Source: Holtermannia corniformis
Taxonomy: Eukaryota; Basidiomycota; Tremellomycetes; Holtermanniales
Assembly (NCBI GenBank): GCA_001599935.1
Contig: BCIJ01000011.1
Span: 62,001 to 126,000 of the forward strand
Length of the DNA stretch: 64,000 nt
Direction of reading: 5' to 3'
Positions 32,418 to 44,800 of this stretch are shown piece by piece. A model generated the notes under the pieces. It saw only the letters and a list, made by a program, of their open reading frames with translations, did not search any database and was not told the origin of the DNA. How positions within the stretch are numbered: the stretch's first letter is position 1; each line of letters opens with the position of its first letter. A program made the position numbers and the translations under genes.

Positions 32418-35400
32418 ATGGCGTCCGCGTCCTTCCCATCACTCACACAGACGCCGGGACCATTCAATCTACCATCAGCGGCCGAGGATACGCTCGTTTA
32501 CGCCGTCCACCTGCCAAAGCCCTCATCAACAACCTCGACCGGTGTATACGACGATGCAGCAGCATTCGCAACGATCGCCACGTCGTTTGTCGAGTCGCTT
32601 TTGTCACCACATTGGCTATGGAACAAGGACGGGTGGGAACTGAGGCCTGCAGAGCAGGATCACAAGCTGGAGGGCAGAATGAGGGTTGGGGATGCCGTCG
32701 ATGACGAGTGGTTGGTCGTCTGGTTGTTGCGGGAGGTATCGAGGAAGTGGCCAGAGCTGGTGATATCGTATGTGATCCTGTCTACGTATATTACAAAGCT
32801 GATACTCGGTAGCATCCGCGACACGGACGGCGAGTTTCTCTTGATCGAAGCTGCCAATGAGCTACCCAAATGGGTTACGCCCTCGAACGCAGAGAACAGG
32901 GCAAGTACGGTAGAAGTTGCAGACAACGTCTAACACTACTGGCCTGCTAGCTGTGGCTTCACGATTCCCATCTTCATCTGTTGCCTCTCGAGCTCCGCTC
33001 GCCGCTCTCCACTCGGCCCCAAAAGTCCGGCTTTGACGACGAAGATGATTTCGATGGGCCCGAGGATCTCGAAGGGTGGATCAATGAAAGAGACGCACTT
33101 CGCTTTACGAGGACAGGGCAGTATCGCGCGTCAAAGGCTGTCGAAGACGCCGTGTGGCAACGGATAGCGGTGTGAGCACTCTCAGCCAGGTTGGACTTGT
33201 GTATGCCCTGTCAGGCTAACGAGAGGCAGCTACCCGGGTGCCATGTCGACACATCACCATACAACAAAGGCCTATCTGCCTGATGCCATAGTCAGAGCAC
33301 TTTCTGTATCTCCGGAACTCGTGCAGAAGGCTGTCGAGGGCTTCTACTCGCGGGATCCAGCTCAGCTACGGGTGCGCCAATTAAGTACCGGTTATTGATT
33401 GAACACTAACATCTACTCAGTCTGCTAGCCGCCTCACCCACTTTCCCCCCTCGACAGCCGTCTTGGCGCCAGTGCGTATGACTCGAGCCGCCTACGCCCA
33501 ATTGCAAGGGCAAGTCTTTCACCCGACCAAGGCGTTTGGTCCTGAATGGCACATTCGCGATGTCGAAGGTGCACAGGCTGAAAGTCAAGAACGGGAACGG
33601 CGTTGGCGTGACATTGGTGTCAAGTTGACTGTTGGGTTTGAGATCATGTACAAGGAGGGTGGCAGGCGAGACCGAGCTGCACAGGTGGGTTCATTTTCAG
33701 CCATCAGGTGCGACACTGCTGATTCGAGGTCAGCCACAATCGTCTGCTGAAGACAGAGCGGAGGACGCAGACTACCAGGCGTTCGTTGAGAAACTTGCAA
33801 AGGCAGACTTTTTCGGCTCAGAGACCAAAGGTAGTCAGGCTTGGCGGCTCAAGGAAGGCCAAGCGGCTAAAGGCTGGAATGCTCTGAAGCAGTCAGAGTG
33901 AGTTACCTCTTTTGTTGAGGTGGTAGCTGACGTCCCACAGCTCCGCTCATCGACCTTCATTTGCGAGTCAAGTCGACGCAGCCATCAGCGCTGCCGCCAG
34001 CATCCCGATCGTTTCCCTTGAAGCGACCGACGCGGTGCCGGAAGACGCGGAAGACTGGCTCAATGTCGACCCCGACGAGCTAGATGCCATGATGCTGCGT
34101 GCGTCAGGCCAAGCGCCACCAGCACACGACGGCTCCGGTTCGGGCTCGGGCCCGATGGAACTCGACGAACGACACGCGCAGGCGCTCACTGAACTGGCGT
34201 CCAAAGTCGGCAAGTTTGTCGAAGGCGAGGGCGACTTGGAAGGTGCACGGTTCGACGAGTGAGTGGCTTGGTGGTGTGTATGGCCATGCTGATATAATCC
34301 ACAGCGAGCTGTCTGATGAAGATATGGACTCTGACGATGCCGACGATGACGATGACGGGTTCACGGAGCAAGAAAAGGAGGAGAAACTGCGTGCGCTCGT
34401 GCCAGAGCTGCCAGCCAGCGAATGGGGCCGCAAGACTGATCCGACGGCGGAAGGTGCAGCCGCCGAGAGCAAGTCGACACCAGCGAAGAAAGTGCTCTTA
34501 TCACCGCCAAAGACGCGCGCGCCGCTACTCGCGCCCGACGAGTTTGATGGCCATATCGAAGAGTCGGACGATGAGAGCGACGAGGATGAAGTCAAGGCGC
34601 CTGCGGGGAGTATGGGCCGGATCATTGGAGACATGGCTTGGGGTGGGCCCGACGACGAGACTCGCCAAGCGACGGTCGAAGAGGTGGATGACGCATCTGA
34701 ACGCAAGCGCAGCGTGCGGTGGGATGATGCCGGTGAAGACGACGATGGCGAGCTCGAGCCTGACATGCAGAAGGAGCAAGAGGAGTTTATGAACTTTGCG
34801 AGGGAACAGCTCGGGATCACGGATGAGATGTGGCAGGGGATCGTGTCTGAGCGAGAGGCACGGGGAGGTGAGTCGTCGTGCATCTGGCGGTACCGTGCTA
34901 ATGTGATGGCCGCAGCTTTCGTGCCCGGCCCTTCGTCGTCGAAAGCTCGGATCCCTCAGCCCGACTCGTCGTTGCGCAGGAATGAGCCAGAGCCGCTACG
35001 GACTTCACACGTCCCGAGCGGTCGGTTTGGCTCGGTTGCGCCTGCGACACCGTTTGCACCTGCACGACCCAAGCCTGAGCCTCGGATCGAGGATGGGTTC
35101 AACAAGGACCTCGACTCGTTCGACAAGGTCATGGACGCTCTGGACGACGAGCTGGCCAAGAGCCGTGAAGCCAAAGGCAAAGAAGACAAGCCCAAGTCTG
35201 CCGGCCCATCACTCGCGGAATCGCTCGCCAAGGAACGCGAGAACCTGGGCAAACGGAACAAGTCGACGTCATCAGCCAACCCGTTACCGTCACTCCCGAC
35301 CGAGGCCGACCTCGACGCGCTCGACGAAGACGAGCTGATGGAGATGGACCGAGAGCTGCGCGCCGCACTCAAGGGCGCTGGCATTGAAGATTCCGACGAC

Positions 35401-35571
35401 GAGGACATGGACGATGGGGTTGATCCAGAAGAGGCGCGGCAACTGCAAGGAGACGCGCGCGAGCAGTACAAGATGATGCGCGATTTCCTCGAGAGCTACA
35501 AGAGCCAGGGTGGGGACAGTGGGGTCGTGGGCAACCTGTTTGGGCGCCTCGGCGAGACAAAGCCGGCGTGA
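32418..35571 (+). CDS. ecdysoneless (ECD/SGT1) homologue
   Basis: The N-terminal part has DTLVYAVHLP, SPHWLWNKDGWEL, WLLREVSRKWPEL, DTDGEFLLIEAANELPKWV and LHLLPLELR, the ECD domain layout, with an intron between ENR and LWLHDSHLHLLPL. Later RSASRLTHFPPSTAVLAPVRMTRAAYAQL and the acidic EDAEDWLNVDPDELDAMML are also characteristic. The C-terminal half is highly acidic and ends EQYKMMRDFLESYKSQGG. ECD proteins act in pre-mRNA splicing (PRPF8 stability) and cell-cycle control in animals; the fungal homologue complements glycolytic gene expression defects in yeast. At least eight introns, one of GC-AG type. Confidence 0.88.
32902..32950 (+). other. GC-AG intron in ecdysoneless gene
   Basis: Donor GCAAGT, CTAACAC toward the end and acceptor GCTAG. 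Phase 0; removal of 49 bases joins AENR to LWLHDSHLHLLPL, the conserved ECD strand. Using the GT three bases inside instead gives the wrong frame. Confidence 0.6.
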
Positions 35572-35730
35572 TGCACCGTCTTGCGCGTGCGGTCTGTGCA
35601 CGTGAAAGTGATGCGCTCGTTTAAACGCGTGCCCCGTGCGCCGACAGCATCATGACCGTTCGTACATGGTAAAGCGAGCTCAAGCGGGCAACAGCAGTTC
35701 ATACAGGTCGACAGCCACGGCCTCGCCACC

Positions 35731-38700
35731 ATGTCGTACATCAACAACGGCGCCGGTCCGCCCCAGCCGCAAGATGTCAAATCACAAATCATCTCGTCCT
35801 TGTTCAGCCGGCGAGGCGACGACGGCAACCTCGACGAGACGTACATCTCACACGTCAAGATCTGGGAGGAGGGTTCCGCCGAGGATGGTGGCCGGAAAGC
35901 GCGATATCTCATGCTGGCTGGTGAGCTGGCACAGCAACGATGACTCGACCTGATCGCGGACCGCACAGTCACTCGCTTTGGCAAGGTTGTCATCCATAAA
36001 GCCAAGCGCAACACCAACATGTCCTTCTCCAAGGGAAAGACGTGGAACTTGGAGGACGTTCAGCAGATCGAGGTGTTCAGCGTTTGTTGGAACCGTGCAC
36101 ATGGTCAACGAGCTGCTGACAAGGCGGCAGCCGCAAGAGTTTGCATTGACAATGACAACGAGGACGTACCGCTGGAGTACCGAGCGTTCCAAGGAGCAGT
36201 TGATGTTTCTAAACTCGATTATCAAGGTCTACAGGACATATACAAAGGGTGATTGCCCACGGTTGATAGGTATCGAGATTCCAGACTGTGAGTACCATTG
36301 GTCTGATGTAGTGCATTGCTCACTGGGACAGCCAAATCCGCGGCGCGACTCTCTGGATCCGAGACTGCGTCGAACAATGGCTCCAACGTTGCTTCGCCCA
36401 TCCCTATACCGGCTGGATCACTCCGTCCCCCTCCTTTGCGCCAGACACGCCAGGGTTCCTCATCGTCGGTGGTATCTGCGAACGGCTCCAACTATGGCAC
36501 GCCCCGAGAACCGAATGGGACGTTCCGCGGGACAACAGATACCGACTCGGTCGCTGGGTCTTCATACGGGGGCTCGTCGACGTCCCGTGATCGGCGACCT
36601 TCGCACGGCGGTCGCGACACGCCAAGTAGCAGTGGACAGACGTCAGTGTCTGCGAGCTTGCAAACAAGCAGCAAGATGCGCCAGTATTCCAACTCTAGTG
36701 ACGTACCCTCCATCCCTCGACCATCGCGTCAGGGTTCAACAGACAGCGGTCGTCAAACCCCATCGCGCAGCCAACGATTAGAGGAAGAGCCAGCAGGTAC
36801 CCGCCAACGGCGACCGTCGGGCAGTAGGACGACCGACGTGGCTGCAGAGACTATACCGCGAATCGAAGAACGACCGCCGTCGATCCCGCCACCGGCAAAG
36901 TCGCGAGAACGCGCCGGCTCAAGCAGCCGTAACACGCCATCGCCTCATGTCACCGTCTCCAGAGACGAAACACCCACTGTTGCTTCTCGCTCCACCCTCG
37001 CACCCCTGATCACCACTACACAGCCATCCCCAGCTGCATCCCCACTTCTAGGCGGTTCTCCACCTAGCGCAAGCCCCGTGTCCGCCACGACCAAGACGGG
37101 CCGGCGCGGGACTTTCATTCCCCCACCTCTCGAGACTACCTATACCAAGGACAAGCTGCTCGCTTCAAGAAGTGGCCTGTTGCCTGGTAGTGTCGGGTTG
37201 ACCATCGACGACAACGTCGATAACGCAGATGGCGAGGACGCAACGATGGCGAATGTCGAGGAGATGCTCGAGGGCTTTGATTGGACGGGGGTAGGGCGTG
37301 GTGACACGAGCGAAGGAGGACCGCGCAAAGGGGCGGCAGACGCAATCGAGGGAAGGTTGCTCGATGAGCTCGCTGCTCTCGAGGCGGTGCGTAGCGTCCT
37401 GATCGCTCGACGGGCTCTAATACCTCTAGGCCAACATTCATGCGTTTCTGGAATCCGACGATCGGATAGCGCAAGTGCTCGGGCATATTGACGAAGCGCT
37501 GCTCGAGCTCGACGACATTGACAACCAGATTGTCGGCTACAAAATGCAGCTGAACGTAAGTAAGGATGTACGTCGTACTATGGCTGACATGATGATCAGG
37601 CCGTGTCAGACGACATCTCGTTCATCGAGTCGCAGAATCGAGGTCTGCAGGTCCAGACCTCGAATCAGAAGGCACTGCTAGATGAGCTGCAGCAACTGCT
37701 GGTAGGTCGATCGAGTGGTTCCAGCGAGCGCATACTGACGTAGGACAGCAAACGGTCGATGTCCGGCCTGAAGACCTCAAGACTTTGACGCAAGAGTCGC
37801 TCGAGAGCCCACGCGGGATACAAGCGCTGGAGAACGCCGCGGCCTCGTTGTACAAGGCCTTGCAAGCTGGCAAAGATACGGGTCCGTCCACCTTGCGTCT
37901 CAAGTCTAGCTGACCGATGATCAGCCAATGCCGAGGTCGCGGCAACCATCGAGCGCATGCAAGAGTACCAGACACACAGCCAGCAGTTTTGTGTTCGCGT
38001 TCTCGAGTACCTCTTCATTCTGTTCAAATTCCAGGTGCGGTTGCACAGCTCATCACGAGCATCTTGCTGATCTGCTCTCACAGACTGAGACGGCGCTCAA
38101 CGAAGCTCGCAAGGCTCAAAAGGCGTCCGAGTATAGCATTGTCCCTCACGAGAAGCTCGAGGAGAATTTGCTGCGGTACTGTGGGCTGTTACTGTACATC
38201 AAGGAGATGGACGAAGAGCGATACCGCAAGTTGTGTGCTGTGAGTCGTATGATCGCCGGTGACTGCCAAGCTGACGGTTGTGAAGAGCTACTTTAGCGCT
38301 GCAAGTGAAATGCACAACAAGGAGATGAAGGACGTCTTGATGAAGCTCATCGCCAAAGTCAACGTCAACGCGGGAGAGGCCTTGGAGGCGTGTCAGTCGT
38401 CAAGTCCATTATTACTGCAGCTGATGTCCGCAGCGTTCACCAGTGCGGCAGCGGCAGCCGCTCGTCCTGGCGCTGTCGCCGGTGCCATGCAGCGGTCAAA
38501 GACGGTGGTCGGCCTCAAAAACGAAGCTCGCAAAGACAAAAAGTTTGACTCGGGCATGAAGCCAGGTGAAGTCAGTCTTGATGCTGCTCGTCGACGTTGC
38601 AAAGTTGACAATGCAGGCGTTCGAGCTGGCCATGACAGAGATCATCAATCAGGTCATGCGTGAAGAGGCTTTCGCGGCCGAGTTTCTGCGTATCACCGAT

Positions 38701-39982
38701 GCTTCTGCGACATTTGCGGATCACATGAACCTCGAGTCATACTTTCGCAGACAGGCTGCTCGCTATGCCAGTCGCGGGCTGAGCGCGGCGACTACCAAGC
38801 TTGGACGATCGACGCTGGAATTGATCTTTGGCTATTTGTCGGGTGAACTCAAGGATTGGGTCGACGCCGCGATACAAAAGGATACCCTGTGAGTGCTTGT
38901 ATGCAGCTCTCGAACCGGACTGATGAGCGTAGTCTTGTGATTGGTATTATTGCTGCTACCGAACGCTTCTTCCAAGAAGCAGAGGCTAATCAGTCGAGCT
39001 TCTTCACATCACTGCTCGAAAAGCAGTTGCAGCGCCTTAACAGTCAACTGGATCGTTACATTGTGCGTCGCTGTCCCTGCTCAGCATACCCACTGACCTC
39101 ATACAGACGGAGCAAGTCAAGACAATCGAAGCCACCAAGCTCACTATCAAGAAGCGAACGGGGATCGCATTCTTCGTCAAGCACTTTCCACTCTTTGTTG
39201 AGAGGATCGAGTCTCAGATGGAGAGCACGGACGACCTCGCCATTCGCGAGACGATCAACGCGGCGTATTCACGCATAGTCACGGCCATTCTCGGTGCTCT
39301 CCAAGCCATGGCCAAGATGGACCGAGCGGATGGACTGGCGGCCGAGGATAAGGGTCAGCTGAACTATCATGTCATCATGCTCGGTGAGCTGCCTGTGCTA
39401 CCTGTTGAACCGGTGCTGAGAAACGCAGAAAACATGCACGTTTTCGTCGAAGACGTGCAGGTGCTCAATGTGGAGCCACTCGCACCCTTCTTGCAGCAGG
39501 CACGGGACATTTACGATGAGAACTTGACGGCGTACATCAAGTTGATGTTACGCAGATCCTTCTCAAGAGTGATGGTCAGTCAATGCGAACGACCGTGATA
39601 TTAGGACTTACATTGTCAGGACTTCTTCGACGGCGTCGAACGGCTGCTGCAATCCACCCCCGCCAACGAAGTGTCGATGCACAACTCTTACAACCGGTCC
39701 TCACTCAAAAAGGTGCTCAAAGAGCACACGGCCAAGGACATGCGCAAGGCGATTGAAGCGCTGTCCAAACGAGTGGAGAAGCATTTTACGATTGATGACG
39801 ACACGACGACAGCGCAAGAGTCGACCGAGATGATCAGCACCGTCTGGAAGGCGTGCGGCGCGGCTTTGGCCAAGGAGACGGAGCGTGAACAGAGCCTGAT
39901 AGCCAAGTGCTTTGCCGACTCTGGCCTTGGCTTGGAGTACAGCCGGGCCGATGTCGAGGGCGCGTTCAAACGTGCCAGGTGA
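35731..39982 (+). CDS. SEC3: exocyst complex subunit Sec3
   Basis: Starts MSYINNGAG. The N-terminal PIP2/Rho-binding PH fold has KARYLMLAVTRFGKVVIHKAKRN, MSFSKGKTWNLEDVQQIEVF, TRTYRWSTERSKEQLMFLNS and YTKGDCPRLIGI. A long Ser/Pro-rich stretch of about 300 residues follows. The C-terminal Sec3 coiled-coil and CorEx region has LDDIDNQIVGYKMQLN, LEYLFILFKF, YCGLLLYIKEMDEERY, DHMNLESYFRRQAAR, RTGIAFFVKHFPLFVERIE and NSYNRSSLKKVLKEHTAKDMRKAI. Sec3 marks exocytosis sites at the plasma membrane. About 12 short introns; the first, at the LA-VTRF junction, removes a TGA. Confidence 0.93.
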
Positions 39983-40244
39983 TGAAGAGATAGGAACAGC
40001 ATGGTTATCTCTTGATGTAGTCATTTGCTGTCGAACATGATGGCGGCGTGCCTCGGTTTTGACTGAAGTCCCCGACGACGACCACGATCAAGTGTTTATC
40101 AACCCGGCGATCCTGAGCAAGACGATCCGTGGCCGCAATATACACGCGTGGCCTCGATGAGCCTTGCACAAGACCCGGTCTGAACCCTGCACCTCACCAA
40201 GAGATCGTCCGCGCTCCACAGGCCGCCGACAGCTCAACCTTTGG

Positions 40245-41519
40245 ATGTCTCATGCTGGTCATACCGAGGCTTCCGCGTCGGGCTCGGAGCAGAGCAGGGC
40301 GCACGGTCCAGTAGCAGAGGGTAAACAGAGCGCAGTGGACGGAGAAAGCAGCGGTGTGGTGTTTGGAGAGCGGCGGCAACAGACGACTGGCGTGTTTGCG
40401 GGCAAAGTCGTTCGGTCAGTGTTGACAACTGGTCGATTCAGCGCTCATGACTTGTCAGCTTTGCCCTAGAGGTGGCTCAGCAACCTCTGTTGGGTCGCAA
40501 GTTTGGTGAAAAGGATCGGCGACCCCTTGCACACTCGCCAATATGGTGAGGATCCCGCTCCCGGCGGCAAAAAGTTAACACCGAGGTCTTTCAGTCGATT
40601 GCATGTGCGCGAATGCATCCCGACGGAAGATGAGGACACATGGGAAGAGGAAGATCTGGATGTGCAGTGCGTTGGGCTCGGCGATCCACACTCTCGGCTC
40701 ATAAATGCTTCAGACATATCGATTCATCAGCGTTCGTATGCTCTGTCGACCTCTTCTCGCCTCTTCCGACATCCTCTTCTGGCCGCATTCAAAGATTCAA
40801 ATGCACACATGTGCAGTCGGCGGTCAAGACAAAGTCGGAGGACGGCCGGCCAGAGAAGCGGCCCAAGACACATGCGTTGAGAAATTTGTTTGGCAATCTG
40901 AACGTGTCTGCTATGAAAGTGGCCGCACTGGAGGGTGGCCTAGGGCTATGGTTCATCTTCTCTGTGCGTCATTCTTGTACTCTTTATTGACCGCTGACAT
41001 GCTCTTCCAGGATGTTTGTGTTCGTCACGAGGGGAGGTATGTGGACTTGCCGGACCTACGATGCGTGATACTGACGCCGATAGCTATTCTCTACGATTCC
41101 GAGTTTTCGATCTATCTGCCACCTCTCATGGCTCTTCCCTATCAACGGACGATGAACCACCGATTGAGTCGGCCGTCGCCGAGAGCTTTAGCAATACATT
41201 CCGTGTCTATTCACCGCGAACGTACGTATCTTGCGTCTGGCGAGCCGCGGCACACCTGACCGTGTTGCCCAGCTTTCCAGGCCTGCCCAAAACGCAAACG
41301 GCACTCTCTGAACACTTTGGGCGTCAGGGGTTCAAGCTGAATGTGCGGAAAGGCGGCGCAAAGGTACGTCGAGGCTGGTGTGCACCTCTCAAAGGTTACT
41401 GATTGGCGCTGCAGGAAGATGAATCTGATCATGTCGTGCACGAGTCAGACCGACCGCAACCTATGCCAATTCAAACATCGGGGCCAGTCGTGCACGGCAC
41501 CAGCAGCGGAAGTACTTGA
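40245..41519 (+). CDS. velvet-domain regulator
   Basis: Spliced reading gives FALEVAQQPLLGRKFGEKDRRPLA (velvet N-terminal signature), SSAFVCSVDLFS, ALRNLFGNLNVSA, LGLWFIFSDVCVRHEGRYVLRFRVFDL, FRVYSPRTFPGLPKTQTALSEHFGRQGFKLNVRKG. This is the velvet DNA-binding fold as in VosA, VelB and VelC. It regulates development and secondary metabolism in ascomycetes. The region normally PPPIVQL reads HSPIW here. Introns: after the RF codon (donor GTCAGT), in the middle of the PIW region, after DVQ and twice near the C-terminus. The start at 40245 is the best ATG in frame; the first exon is less certain. Confidence 0.8.
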
Positions 41520-41820
41520 AGCTCCACGACTGGACGAACACCGAGTGAAGGTAGTTTGTCACAACAACAGCAACTCGTTACCTCGGTTAAATCGCTGGAG
41601 CAGCTCATGGACGGGACGAGAAAGTGAAAAGGACAACAGATCAAGTAGGAGCATCGGCGTGTGAAGGGAGCCTGTAGCAATTGGTGGATTCACTGTTAGC
41701 ATAGCTTGGCTCTAATCATGTCTCTATAGTCTGGATGGGCAATGTATAGGACCGTGTCTTGTCATGATCGTGTCATATGAACGTCTTGCTATGTAATGCT
41801 CTGTATCGACATGTATCGCC
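41520..41820. other. convergent 3' intergenic region
   Basis: About 300 bases between the ends of the velvet gene (plus) and CAND1 (minus). AT-richer than the genes; nothing coding. Shared 3' UTR and terminator space. Confidence 0.4.
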
Positions 41821-44800
41821 TCAGTTGAACTCTTTGGCGTCCTTCCACTTGGGACTGGCGAGGATGCGTGTTGCGAAAGCGTGGAATTTGGGGTTTTGCG
41901 AGGCGCCGCTCAGGCGGTGCAGGGGTACCAGTGTACGCATTGCCGAGCGCTGCATCTCCTCTGCGCAGCGTGAGACGATCCCCAACACGCTCAGTCATGA
42001 CTCACCCTTGCGTTCGAGATCCTGCCTGATGGTATCGTCCTTGAGCTCGAGATCTTTCATGGTGAGATCGAACGCCTCGGTCGTGTCATCCAGCCGCGAG
42101 ATGACGAGCATTGGCGCCAGCTGCGACAGACGGAGAAGCAGCATGAACCCAAGGATCTTGATCTCGTTCACGTCAGACAGGGCAGCAATCACTCGATCGA
42201 TAAACGTCGGCAAGTCGATCTTGATGAAGCACGTCGCGAGCTGGGACATCAGGACCACGCAGATTAGAGACACCAAACGCTTACCATGGTGTACCTGTGT
42301 CAAGTCAGCCAGTTTCACCTCAAGCTAAGCAACTCACATGGTCTCATACGCCGTCTTGCGGTTCTCCAAGCCATCATCCTCTGTCACTGCATACCCTTAG
42401 CAAGAGTACCAGACTAAGACTTACTAACCCGTCCAAGGGCCCATAGGCACTTTGCGACACAGCTCTGGCTTGACGTGCGTCTCAGAGTACAACAGAGGCT
42501 GCAACGTCGCTAAGTGGTCAATCACCAAGTGCGGCTTGTTCTGGATCGCGGCGTTGAGTGAGTTGAGCGACAGGCGCCTGACAATCTGCGGTTGCTGTCA
42601 GTGTCTCGGCAGTCCACACCTCGGGATACATACCAAGTCGGAATCGTGCATGAGTGAGAGGAAGTCGACAACAAACGGAGCAAGCAGCTCATCGTAGCTC
42701 GACGATGTGTCGATAAACGTGTACCGGATGGCCGCCGCAATTGTTGCCCTCGTCGATGCTGTTGACTGAAGAAGAGACTACGATCGTCGTTAGCAAAGAC
42801 TGGTGAGAGGTAGGGCACCTGCCTGAAGCTGAGGAAGGTATTTCTTCGGGCTGGTCGTGGTGAGTTTGCCGATGCAAGCCGCCTTTACGTTGCGTTCGCC
42901 ATCGTCCTCGGTCTCGCTTTCATCCGCAAACAGAGGGATCCACAGGCTGTCCGCGACAGATTCGAGGTGAACAGACGACATGTGCAGGATGACCTCTTTG
43001 AGTGCGTGGAGGAAAAGCAAGCGCTGCGCAGCGGTTTGGTCTGCCGAGACGTTGTGCAGAATGGCCGGGAGTAGCTCTTGTGGAGAGCCAACGGCCATAT
43101 TGCCTGACGGCGATCAGCTCTCGAGCGTCACGGTGATTGTTGTGTACGCACCAGCAGCAAATGCCGCAGCGCTGCGAACCTCTTCACTCTTGTGCGAGAA
43201 CAGCCCCAGGACGTGGTCAAAGATCGTGTGACTGACTGCAAGGTCGCTACGAAGATCAGTAGTCGCCGCGAAGCATCTCGGTCCGTAACCTACGTAGTCC
43301 TTCCAATCTCACCCAGCGACAACAGCGCAAGGTACAAGTCCGCCTCGCTTGCCTGCTTCTCGATCGCCTTGTGGAACATGGCCACAATGCCTGCAGCATT
43401 GCGCTGTGACTGGCTGACGGTTGCGCCGATACACCTGGCGACGGTAGTGAAGGCGACCGTGCCGCCCTGCGTCGCGTCTGGAAGGCGACCTTTGGTCTCG
43501 AGCAGGCTCGTGAGGCGCGGCACGATGCGCGTAGCACAGTCGGGATCGGCACCGACCCAAGCTTCGAAGAACGCCAGCAGGGCATCGACTGCGGGCGCTT
43601 GGACGAGCGGCGATTGTACATGCTCGAGTACAGTTGGCAAGGCTTCTGCCTCTATGGTGGCGCGAGAGGCAGGCTGCAGCGAGAGCACAAGGATGATGAC
43701 ATGAAGTGCAATCGGCATGTCGAGTAAGGGCTTGAGCTCCACCACGAGATCAGAGGCGATGCCTGCGGGCAGGTTGCCGCCGATGCGCGTGAGCAGCGCC
43801 TGCAGACACGCCAGAGCTGTTGAGCGCGACAGACGTTTGTTCCGGCGGATGGTGACGGCGACAGACGTCAGTGCTTCGAGCAGCCATGCCTCGAAAGTCT
43901 CGCCCTTGGCAGTCGGCGATTCGGCAATCCGGCCGATGACGAGCACGGCGGTGCTTTGCGTGCCTTCGTTGGTCAAGCGGGCCGTCACGAGCGGCAGGCA
44001 TTGCGCGAAATCGCGAGATAAAGAGTCTCCCTCATGTACCAGCAAGTCGCCGAGCGTCTCGAGTGCGCGCTCGCGGACGTCGGTGTCGGCAGCGTTACCA
44101 GACAGGATCCCTCTGGTCGCCGCGTAGATCTGCTGGACAGGTTCGGCAAAGCTGTCGGGCAACGGGGATGCTGAGCCCCGAGACGAGATTGGGCGTGCAG
44201 CACGAACAAGGGCCGAGGCTGCCACAAAGCCCTCGGCGCTGATCCGCTGCAGCTTGTCTTGCATGGCATCAACGATCCTAGGCGCGAGTTCTTGGAGGTG
44301 CGCAGAGTAGACGCGGGATGAGTGGCGAGAAAAGAAGGCGGCGAGGAAGGACAGCACAGTGACGGCCAAGCTGGATGTAGTGGCGCCGCCTCCAGTCGCC
44401 GAGACGTGATCGGACGAGTGCAGTGCCGAAGCGACGGCCTTGCAGATGGGCATCGCGTGCGCTTCGAGGCCGCCATCGAGTACTTCAGTGATTTGCCTGA
44501 GGAGGGCAAAGGCTTGCCGGCGCGTAGCCAGCGACTTGACTGACAAAAGCTTGAGCAAGACTCTGAGCAGCGCTGGCAATTGCGCTTGAAGCTGTCCCAG
44601 AGGTCTGACTCTCATCAGTATCACCACCGCGCAACCTGGCATGACATACGTCTCATCTTCGGGCTCATCCATACCTTCTGATCGCTTGCGCTTGTTGCGT
44701 CCCGCCTGCTCGGCCGCGCCAGAGACTGCAGCCGTCTGCGTCAAGAGGGCCTGGTAGGCCTCGAGGACGTCGACCCTGACACTCTCCTCGCGCTCGTCAA

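Noticed and set aside
34104..34883. 259-codon minus-strand frame
   Set aside because: Ser-rich mirror of the acidic (GAC/GAG-rich) ecdysoneless exon; no motif of its own.
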